Shown here one piece after another: positions 58,175-64,000 of a DNA stretch of 64,000 nucleotides. The notes under the pieces are model-generated. The model searched no databases. It saw only the letters and a list, made by a program, of their open reading frames with translations, and was not told the origin of the DNA. The position numbers were made by a program, and so were the translations under genes. The DNA comes from an uncultured Rubrobacteraceae bacterium (GTDB lineage Bacteria; Actinomycetota; Rubrobacteria; Rubrobacterales; Rubrobacteraceae), in contig CADCVE010000027.1 in the NCBI GenBank assembly GCA_902806065.1, positions 52,225-116,224 of the forward strand, read 5' to 3'. Within the stretch, counting starts at the first letter, position 1. Every line of letters begins with the position of its first letter.

Positions 58175-58684
58175 ATGAGCAGGAGGAACAGAAGAGGAGG
58201 CTCGGGCACGAGTTGGGCTGGCGTTGTGATCGGCTGGCTCGCGGCCCTCGGTGCGGTCCTGGTCTTGAGCAGCGTCGTGGGCGTGGTAGCGGGCGCTATC
58301 TTCGCGACTCTGGGATTCGGTGGCGGCGCGGAGGCTGGTGCTACGAGCCTCGTAGGGATACTCGTAACGCTTTTTCTCGCGTTCCTCATCGGTGGCTATA
58401 CCGCCGGCCGGATGGCGAGCCGCCAGGGCGCCAGACACGGCCTGATGGTGGCGCTCCTCGCCCTCGTCGTTACGCTGGCTCTGGCTCTTCTGGGTAGCGT
58501 CGCGGGATCTGGCCTGGTAGACGGTCTGCAAGGCGTGGCGCTACCCGGCATCCCGTCGGAGGTCGTCAGTCAGGGTCTGGGTACCGTTTTGACCCTCGGG
58601 GGGGTCCTCGCCTTGCTACTCCCGTTCGTTGGCGGCGCCATCGGCGGCTCCTGGGGCGAGAGCACGGGCCGCCAGCGCACGTAG
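58175..58684 (+). CDS. Small membrane protein, paralog of 13936 gene
   Basis: A 169-aa protein with about four TM helices. LFLAFLIGGYTAGRMASRQG followed by ARHGLMVALLAL matches the GGYVAAR...GRHGALTAVF motif of the 13936-14421 protein, and both end with GGxxGGxxGE. ATG 58175 has GAGGAGGG 5 bases upstream; longer frames upstream are not supported. Uncharacterised TIGR04086-like family. It stands between the betaine transporter and the aquaporin. Confidence 0.72.
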   Translation: MSRRNRRGGSGTSWAGVVIGWLAALGAVLVLSSVVGVVAGAIFATLGFGGGAEAGATSLVGILVTLFLAFLIGGYTAGRMASRQGARHGLMVALLALVVTLALALLGSVAGSGLVDGLQGVALPGIPSEVVSQGLGTVLTLGGVLALLLPFVGGAIGGSWGESTGRQRT

Positions 58685-58705
58685 CATGCCAATACGCTAC
58701 GTGCG
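58676..58705 (+). terminator. Hairpin terminator between membrane protein and aquaporin
   Basis: CGCACGTAGC (58676-58685) and GCTACGTGCG (58696-58705) form a perfect 10-bp stem with a 10-nt loop, followed by GGGGTATTT. The stem covers the stop codon at 58682. The short T-run makes it a weak intrinsic terminator. Eighteen bases later the aquaporin -10 (TATCAT, 58724) begins. Confidence 0.5.
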
Positions 58706-58761
58706 GGGTATTTCCCCCCAAGGTATCATGCGACTATCAGGAAATGAGAGGAGCCATAGCC

Positions 58762-59739
58762 TTGGATGAGATGGGCCGCAGGGAAGAAGAGGCGCGGCGG
58801 GAAGCCGGGGAACGGCGGCGGAGCAACCCTCGCGGAGACGCCGGAGGACCACGTCAGGAAGACCCGGCGTTCGACGAACAACGATACGGGGCAGGCGAGG
58901 GTCGCTCCAGACGCGGCGACCGAACGGTACGAGGCTCGTCGGAGGCTTCGGGCCGGATCCGCAGCAGTTCTAGCGGGGGTCGGCAGAGAAGTGGCTCACC
59001 CAGAGGCCAGACAGGCGGCCTTTATGGCAGTGAGATCGGGGGGGACGTGTTGGGCTCAGCGATAGCTGAGCTGGTTGGCACGTTTATCCTGGTGTTCACC
59101 GGTACCGCAGTTGTCGCTGCAGCGGTCCTGCTGCGTCCCACGGCCGGTCCCGGCATCTACGACTCGCTCGCCGTAGCGCTCGCGTTCGGGCTCGCGCTAA
59201 CGGCGATCGTCGCGGCGATCGGGCACGTCTCCGGGGCGCACGTCAACCCGGCCATCACTTTGGGGCTCGCCATAACCAACAAGTTCCCGTGGCAATACGT
59301 GCCGGTATATATTGGGGCGCAGCTTGTAGGGGGGATTCTAGGTGCTGTAGGCACCTGGATCGCCTACAGAAGCGAAGCGCGGCGGTTGGTCGACCTCGGG
59401 GCCACGATCCCGGCGGAGAACGTCGGTGACCTCCAGGCACTCGTGGTGGAGATACTCGTCACCTTTATCCTGATGTTCATCGTGATCTCCGTGGCAACCG
59501 ACGACCGGGCGCCAGCGGGCGTAGCGCCTCTGGCCGTCGGCTTCGCGCTGGCCTGCGGCGTACTCATCGCGGGTCCAGTGACAGGAGGCTCCCTAAACCC
59601 GGCGCGGACCCTGGGACCAATGATCCTGGCCGGAGAGTTCACGGCGGTCTGGGTATACATAGTAGGCCCCATAATAGGAGCGGCGCTCGCCGCCCTTCTC
59701 TACGACCGCTTCGTCTCCAAAGCTGGCTCCTCAGGATAA
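58762..59739 (+). CDS. MIP-family aquaporin/glycerol channel
   Basis: A 325-aa channel with six TM helices and both NPA boxes: SGAHVNPAITLGLA and GGSLNPARTLGP. An unusual N-terminal cytosolic tail of about 90 residues, rich in Arg, Gly, Ser and Glu, precedes the first helix (ELVGTFILVFTGTAVVAA). TTG 58762 is preferred because AGAGGAG lies 8 bases upstream; ATG 58744 would add six residues. Downstream NPA followed by Arg and the small residues fit a water-type channel, but glycerol cannot be excluded. Neighbour of the betaine transporter. Confidence 0.9.
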   Translation: MDEMGRREEEARREAGERRRSNPRGDAGGPRQEDPAFDEQRYGAGEGRSRRGDRTVRGSSEASGRIRSSSSGGRQRSGSPRGQTGGLYGSEIGGDVLGSAIAELVGTFILVFTGTAVVAAAVLLRPTAGPGIYDSLAVALAFGLALTAIVAAIGHVSGAHVNPAITLGLAITNKFPWQYVPVYIGAQLVGGILGAVGTWIAYRSEARRLVDLGATIPAENVGDLQALVVEILVTFILMFIVISVATDDRAPAGVAPLAVGFALACGVLIAGPVTGGSLNPARTLGPMILAGEFTAVWVYIVGPIIGAALAALLYDRFVSKAGSSG

Positions 59740-59789
59740 AGTGCGATAAAGACCTGGTAGCCGCCCGGCCTCGTCTGTCAAGCGAGACC

Positions 59790-59819
59790 TTGGTACAGGC
59801 CGCGTTCCTGCGCTAAACT
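59790..59819 (+). promoter_or_regulatory. Promoter of tRNA-Arg
   Basis: TTGGTA (59790-59795), 18-bp spacer, TAAACT (59814-59819); the tRNA begins 11 bases later, giving a short 5' leader. Confidence 0.55.
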
Positions 59820-59830
59820 AGTGGCATTAT

Positions 59831-59903
59831 GCGCCTGTAGCTCAGGGGATAGAGCACCGGTTTCCTAAACCGGGTGTCGGAGGTTCAAATCCTTCCAGGC
59901 GCA
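59831..59903 (+). tRNA. tRNA-Arg (anticodon CCU)
   Basis: 73 nt. The acceptor stem GCGCCTG pairs with CAGGCGC, discriminator A at 59903, and CCA is not encoded. D arm TAGCTCAGGGGATAGAGCA, anticodon arm CCGGT-TTCCTAA-ACCGG with anticodon CCT, and T arm with GGTTCAAATCC. The integrase gene starts 76 bp beyond its 3' end, so it is the probable attachment site of the element to the right; the crossover sequence is likely within the 3' half. Confidence 0.95.
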
Positions 59904-59978
59904 CTCCTAAAGTACCTGCAAAAACCCACATTTCGCCCCCAGTACTCGAAGTGGGTTGTGGGCATTGTCAGCAGTACG

Positions 59979-61109
59979 TCAGCAGTAGCCCTCAAAAACG
60001 TCTTCTTCGTCGCTCATTCCGGGGATTATGTGGCTGTAGGTATCGAGCGTGATAGCTATGCTACTGTGCCCCAGAATGTCGGATACGCGCTTTGGATGTT
60101 GACCCTTCAAGAAGCGGATAGTGGCGCAAGTATGCCGGAGATCGTGGAACCATATATTCGGCAGGCCAGCTTGCTTGAGTAGCGGCTTAAAGCTCCTCGT
60201 GACTAGATTGCTCGAATTAATCGGCGTTCCCCTCTCCGTAGCGAACACGAGCCCCTGATCGTCGTATGAGCGCGCCGCTAGCCGCTCCTCTAGTTGGCGC
60301 GAGCGGTGCCCTCTGAGGACCTCACAGACGCTCTTAGAGAGTTCTATACGCCTGCCCTTGCCGTTCTTAGGCAACTCTTCGATCCTGCCCACGCCTGACT
60401 CTGATTGCGTGCGCCGGACTTGCAAGGAACCAGCGTCGAGGTCTAAATCAGACCATTTGAGCCCTAACAACTCACCCTGACGCAGGCCGTACTGTATCGC
60501 CACGACGTACAGGGCATAGAGCTTGTCCTTACGTGCCACGTCGAGGAACGTCTTAGCCTGCTCGGGAGTTAGCGGGTTGATCTCTTTCTTATGCTTGGGC
60601 AGCTTGATGCCGGCTGCCACGTTGCGAGGGATGAGGTTATCTGCTACGGCGTCGTTTAGAGCCTTGCGTAGGGTGATGTGCGCGTGTTGCGGCGTCTTGA
60701 GTGTCGCGTACAGGCCCTTAACGTGGGCTCGGGTCAAGTCCTTCAGCTTGACGCCGCCGATTCCGGTGGTGATATGTATCCGAATCACGGACTCGTACCG
60801 TTCCCACGTACGTTGCCTGACCGTATCTTTGATGCCGAGTAGCCAACCCGTAGCGGTACCGTCTGCCTTCACGCGGCCCAAGTAGTCGCCCAAAGTCAAC
60901 GTGCCTGCGTCGAATAACAGCCCTTTATCCGCATCGCCCTGAGCGGCCCGAAGCTTCACCTGGCACTCCGTTTTGGTCTTAGCGGACACGGTGCGCCGCT
61001 TACCATCGGGACCGTAGTACGCGCCGAGATAGCTCGTGGTCTTGCCGTCCTTGTTCCTCCGGGGATACACACTGCCACTGCCGTTGCCCCGCTGCTTAGG
61101 CTTACCCAC
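59979..61109 (-). CDS. int: Tyrosine site-specific integrase
   Basis: A 376-aa phage-type integrase. An N-terminal AP2-like arm-binding region (GSVYPRRNKDGKTTSYLGAY), an SAM-like core-binding domain (about 80-160) and a catalytic domain with Arg in QYGLRQGELLGLKW, HxxR in FHDLRHTCATIR, the late His in LGHSSIAITLDTYSH and Tyr in DTYSH. It reads toward the tRNA, as integrases often do beside their att site. It follows the small XRE gene by 4 bp. Confidence 0.95.
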   Translation of the reverse strand: MGKPKQRGNGSGSVYPRRNKDGKTTSYLGAYYGPDGKRRTVSAKTKTECQVKLRAAQGDADKGLLFDAGTLTLGDYLGRVKADGTATGWLLGIKDTVRQRTWERYESVIRIHITTGIGGVKLKDLTRAHVKGLYATLKTPQHAHITLRKALNDAVADNLIPRNVAAGIKLPKHKKEINPLTPEQAKTFLDVARKDKLYALYVVAIQYGLRQGELLGLKWSDLDLDAGSLQVRRTQSESGVGRIEELPKNGKGRRIELSKSVCEVLRGHRSRQLEERLAARSYDDQGLVFATERGTPINSSNLVTRSFKPLLKQAGLPNIWFHDLRHTCATIRFLKGQHPKRVSDILGHSSIAITLDTYSHIIPGMSDEEDVFEGYC

Positions 61110-61113
61110 GCGC

Positions 61114-61329
61114 CTAATCCTCCTTCGCAGTCCGTAGTTCGTGTGGCTTTACCTTCAAAGCCTTAGCCAGCTTCTTGACTGTCTCCTTATAGGCACCTCT
61201 CTTTCCTGCTTCCAAGTCCGCTATCGTGGCCCGCCCTACATCACTGAGCTTCGCCAGCTCCATCTGCGTCAGCCCGCGCCGGTTCCTGTGCTCCCGCAGC
61301 CTACCCAAATAAGACAACCTTTCGCTCAC
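61114..61329 (-). CDS. Small XRE-family regulator
   Basis: A 71-aa helix-turn-helix protein from GTG 61329 (AAGGAA 7 bases upstream). GLTQMELAKLSDVGRATIAD is the HTH_3 helix pair; LEAGKRGAYKETVKKLAKAL completes the five-helix fold. The stop lies 4 bp before the integrase start, so it is co-transcribed and probably controls integrase expression or excision. Longer in-frame extensions to 61809 overlap opposite genes and are discarded. Confidence 0.88.
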   Translation of the reverse strand: MSERLSYLGRLREHRNRRGLTQMELAKLSDVGRATIADLEAGKRGAYKETVKKLAKALKVKPHELRTAKED

Positions 61330-61368
61330 ATATATTCCTTTTATACTCCGATAGTTTAGCAGGTCTTC

Positions 61369-61397
61369 TTGACTACTCCATAGTGAAATGAGACAAT
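61369..61397 (+). promoter_or_regulatory. Sigma-A-like promoter for accessory genes
   Basis: TTGACT (61369-61374), a 17-bp spacer, then GACAAT (61392-61397); it reads into the gene at 61477, leaving a leader of about 70 nt. It lies in the divergent region with the XRE-integrase pair, where the XRE protein may act. Confidence 0.5.
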
Positions 61398-61476
61398 GTA
61401 TCTGGTTGATAAAGCGGCCCCGGCAGGATAACCACCACGAAATCCCCCGAGGCCTGGACCAAAGGGAGGCAACCCT

Positions 61477-61770
61477 ATGGCCACCACAGAGTCTAGCGCG
61501 TCCACCGCGCATCCATCCACCACCCTCGGAGAGAAGACCCGCTGCTTTAGGCACGAGGGCGAGGAATGCCCCCGCTGCGACGGCTCGGGCTTTAGGCCCG
61601 CGAAGCGCTGCACCGAGTGCGGCGAGGCGGCAGGTAGTGTGAGTGAGGGGACCGGCTTCCCGCTGGTCAAGGACCAGCGCACGGACGGGCGCCTCTACCA
61701 TGTCCGCTGTATGCCGGGTACACGCGACCTCGACGCGATTTGGTCGGGGCTCGAAAGGATGGGCGGCTAG
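61477..61770 (+). CDS. Small zinc-ribbon-like protein
   Basis: A 97-aa protein with CPRCDGSGFRPAKRCTECGE, a paired CxxC zinc knuckle, then a C-terminal RLYHVRCMPGTRDLD. ATG 61477 has AAAGGGAGG 7 bases upstream. No family identified. First of two accessory genes on the integrated element, 1 bp from the next start. Confidence 0.65.
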   Translation: MATTESSASTAHPSTTLGEKTRCFRHEGEECPRCDGSGFRPAKRCTECGEAAGSVSEGTGFPLVKDQRTDGRLYHVRCMPGTRDLDAIWSGLERMGG

Positions 61771-61771
61771 C

Positions 61772-62047
61772 GTGGCCGCCCTCTTCCCCCTGGGCCGCCT
61801 CGTGGCCACGCCGGGCGCTATAGAGCTGCTTAGGAGTGCTGGTGAGGATCTCTTGCCCGCGTTGCTTGAGCGTCACCGGTCGGGAGACTGGGGAGACGTG
61901 CCGCCGGAGGACGCCCGCGAGAACGAGTTCTCCTTAAGTCACGGCTTCAGGATCGTCTCGTCTTACCGGGTAGCCGGGGAGAGGGTATGGGTCATCACCG
62001 AACGAGACAGGAGCGCCACCACGCTGTTACTGCCCTCAGAATACTGA
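61772..62047 (+). CDS. Conserved plasmid/ICE-type accessory protein
   Basis: A 91-aa protein from GTG 61772. The order GRLVATPGAIELLRSAGED, RHRSGDWGDVPPEDARENEF, FRIVSSYRVAGERVWVITER and DRSATTLLLPSEY is a pattern recalled from small proteins that are frequent on plasmids and integrative elements (sometimes mislabelled type I restriction subunit M). Molecular function unknown. Confidence 0.7.
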   Translation: MAALFPLGRLVATPGAIELLRSAGEDLLPALLERHRSGDWGDVPPEDARENEFSLSHGFRIVSSYRVAGERVWVITERDRSATTLLLPSEY

Positions 62048-62348
62048 ACTTGCGGCTGTCCTGTGCCGAGGTCCTTTACGGGGCTTCGGCACTTTTGCGG
62101 GGGGTTGCGGTCACAGAGGGGTTAGGCGTCTACGAGCCGGTCCGCTAGCTCCATGCAGTGATAGCGTCCGTATGCACAAGGCCCTTTCTGCATAAGGCGC
62201 AAGTTAAGCAATCGGATGTCTCGTAGAACATCTTCGTCTGCGAGGAGGTTCCTTGCCTCCTTTGCTCCCTTGATTTGAAAGTTCGTCTGGTCTTGGCCGC
62301 CTGGCACGTGGCGATGACCAGTGTACCTCAGAGTTGGGTGCCGCTCTA
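62048..62348. other. Gap between accessory genes and the IS element
   Basis: About 300 bp. A minus-strand frame of 61 codons (62122-62307) has some coding flavour but no ribosome site or ATG near its start, so it is not called. Ends at the TA (62347-62348) that flanks the insertion sequence. Confidence 0.3.
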
Positions 62349-63567
62349 GTCCTATGGCACAGTTTGGTTAAGCAGTAGAAAGAGAGCGTGTACCCTCGTC
62401 GGCACCAAGCCAACGGGAGTTTCGCCATGAACAAGAAGTACGTCGTCCGTCTCACCGAGCACGAACGTGAACAGATCGAAAAACTTCTCCGTCGCGACAG
62501 GGCTCATGCTCGTAAGCTGCTTTACGGGCGCATCTTGCTCAAGGCCGACGCCGATGGCCCCGATCGCTGGACCGACGAGAGGATCGCCGAGGCGTTGGAG
62601 GTTTCCACCTCCACGGTGGCCCGCCAGAGGCAGCGCTTTTGCGAGGATGGACTTGAGGTGGCACTTATGCCCAAGAAGCCCGGGAGGCCCAGGAGGCGGG
62701 TTCTGGACGGGCGGGCCGAGGCTCATCTGATCGCCCTCTCGTGCTCGAAGGCTCCGCAGGGAAGGGAGAGGTGGAGCATGAGGCTGTTGGCCGATCGGAT
62801 GGTCGAGATGGGTTATGTGGATGAGCTCTCCCACGAGACGGTCAGGAGAACGCTCAAAAAAACTGCCTCAAGCCCCATCTCAAACGCCAGTGGGTGATCC
62901 CGCCTCGCGAAAGCGCGGCGTTCGTGTGGAGGATGGAAGCAGTGCTCGACCTCTACGAAGAGCCTTACGATCCGCTTTTGCCGGTAGTCTGCTTCGACGA
63001 GCGTCCCTGCCAGCTCATCGGCGATGTGATCGAGCCTCTGCTGCCGAAGCCGGGCCAAGTCGCCAAGTACGACTCACATTACCAGAGAGGTGGCACCTGC
63101 CACGTGCTCATGAGTTTCGAGCCCCTAACCGGCTGGCGGCAGGCGCAGGTCACAAAGCGTCGCAGGAAGCAGGAGTTCGCCCATTCGATGCGCCACCTGG
63201 CGGAGGTGGTCTACCCGCACGCCAAGAAGATCCGGGTGGTCCTCGACAACCTCTCGACCCATACTGCCGCGGCCTTCTACGAGAGCTTTACCGCCGAGCA
63301 AGCACGGCGCTTGGCGCGCAGGATAGAGTTCTGCTACACGCCGGTGCATGGCTCCTGGCTGAACATGGTGGAGATAGAACTCTCGGTACTGGTGCGCCAG
63401 TGCCTCAAAAGAAGATTGCCCGACATGGAGACATTGGACCGGGAGGTGGAAGCATGGCAAACCGAGCGAAACCGGTCGGGAGCGAGCGTGGAGTGGCGCT
63501 TCACCACAGAGGATGCGCGCATCAAGCTACGCAGCCTCTACCCTTCATAGAAAGTGTGTCAGAGGAC
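62349..63567 (+). mobile_element. IS630-family insertion sequence, complete
   Basis: 1,219 bp. The left end GTCCTATGGCACAGTTT (62349 on) and the inverted right end GTCCTCTGACACACTTT (complement of 63551-63567) match at 14 of 17 positions. Both ends abut the dinucleotide TA within CTAG (62346-62349 and 63567-63570), as expected for IS630/Tc1-type insertion with TA duplication. The transposase fills the element. Both ends and both reading frames are intact, so it may be active. Confidence 0.85.
62427..63550 (+). CDS. IS630 transposase, needs -1 frameshift
   Basis: Two frames form one DDE transposase of about 374 aa. The first (ATG 62427; HTH in RIAEALEVSTSTVARQRQRF) ends at TGA 62895-62897. 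Just after the run of seven A (62856-62862) the -1 frame continues KKNCLKPHLKRQWVIPPRES and carries the catalytic triad: D in PVVCFDERP, D in VVLDNLSTH and E in WLNMVEIELS, ending at 63550. Joined at the A7 tract, the sequence is fully continuous, as in IS630 members that use programmed -1 frameshifting or slippage. Confidence 0.88.
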
Positions 63568-63699
63568 TAGTGTAAGAGGGCCATGGCGTGCATGTTATGA
63601 TTTTCTGATGCCTGTTCCACTAACTACGGTGAGCATCGCTGCCGAACGGCGTGTTGGAAGCCTCGCCAGGCATCGGGTGAGTTGGTGGAGAACGGGGGC

Positions 63700-64000
63700 T
63701 TGAACTTCCGGGCGGTGCTCCTCGCTGTCTCGGTCGCAACCGTAGGGGTGCTGCCAGGCTTTCTTACGGGCGGGCTGGCTGTTCAGATCCGGGACGAGCT
63801 AGACTTCGATGAAGGAGCTCTGGGGTTCGCGGTCGCGGTGTTTTTCGCCGCCTCCGCCCTCGGCTCGGTGTTGTTTGGGCGCGTGGTCGAGCGCGTGGGT
63901 TCCTCTTTGGGGATGCGCCTCGCTGCCCTGGTAAGCGCGTCCTCTCTGCTCGCCGTCTCGGTGCTGGCGGGGTCTTGGTGGGGGCTGGTCGGCTGCCTGA
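63700..64000 (+). CDS. MFS transporter, N-terminal part
   Basis: The first about 100 residues of a major facilitator: NFRAVLLAVSVATVGVLPGF (TM1), a loop with IRDELDFDEGALGFAVAVFF (TM2), then GSVLFGRVVERVGSSLGMRL, the loop 2-3 G-x-x-x-D/R-R motif. The frame runs off the window end. The start is TTG 63700 or GTG 63685; neither has a strong ribosome site. Whether it is cargo of the element or chromosomal cannot be told. Confidence 0.75.
   Translation, partial: MNFRAVLLAVSVATVGVLPGFLTGGLAVQIRDELDFDEGALGFAVAVFFAASALGSVLFGRVVERVGSSLGMRLAALVSASSLLAVSVLAGSWWGLVGCL

Noticed and set aside
62122..62307. 61-codon minus-strand frame before the IS element
   Set aside because: No ribosome site or upstream ATG; kept only as a remark.

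Overview
The window is high-GC bacterial DNA, densely packed with genes, with many GTG and TTG starts, stop/start overlaps of the TTGA type, a dnaK-grpE-dnaJ-hspR operon, an MtrAB-LpqB-like two-component cluster and compatible-solute transport. Together these suggest an actinobacterium, most likely a Rubrobacter-like lineage. That is inference from gene content; no rRNA is present to test it.

Left part (1-24 kb). A minus-strand operon carries an aromatic-acid MFS transporter, 4-hydroxybenzoate hydroxylase (pobA) and a cytochrome P450 cut by the window edge, which fits uptake of an aromatic acid and its conversion to protocatechuate. Then come a Tat-exported amine oxidase, an ABC-2 exporter whose ATPase can only start at a CTG, a voltage-sensor ion channel with an atypical filter, an HtrA-type lipoprotein protease, two further lipoproteins, a PRC-barrel gene, a PhoR/PhoB-like histidine kinase/regulator pair, two tandem AI-2E-family permeases, glmS, a small DMT transporter and a spermidine-synthase-like membrane protein. 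Near-identical 11-bp-periodic TTAACCG/TTTACG boxes precede the ABC exporter, the two-component operon, a small membrane protein gene and the AI-2E pair, suggesting one PhoB/PhoP-type regulon.

Middle (24-43 kb). Two GNAT acetyltransferases, threonine aldolase, RNase HIII and acylphosphatase, a glycosyltransferase-GtrA-GAF fusion, a type IV pilus retraction ATPase (pilT), a SAM hydroxide/halide adenosyltransferase-family protein, typA, a DivIVA-like coiled-coil protein, then the chaperone operon dnaK-grpE-dnaJ-hspR-(B-box membrane protein)-clpC with a strong sigma-A promoter.

Right part (43-59.9 kb). A regulator/kinase/beta-propeller lipoprotein operon, a 2-phosphoglycerate kinase-like gene, glycyl-tRNA synthetase, a glycine-betaine-type ABC system with one ATPase, one permease and three substrate-binding lipoproteins, and an aquaporin: an osmotic-stress block.

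Right end (59.8-64 kb). A tRNA-Arg(CCU) gene is followed by a tyrosine integrase, a small XRE regulator and two small accessory genes: the left end of an integrated element. A complete IS630-family insertion sequence follows, whose transposase needs a -1 frameshift at an A7 run, then a truncated MFS gene.

Five otherwise recognisable genes (small membrane protein, PRC-barrel, AI-2E, DMT, pilT) are each broken by small indels. This many in 64 kb beside intact essential genes means either sequencing indels or recent decay; raw reads would decide.
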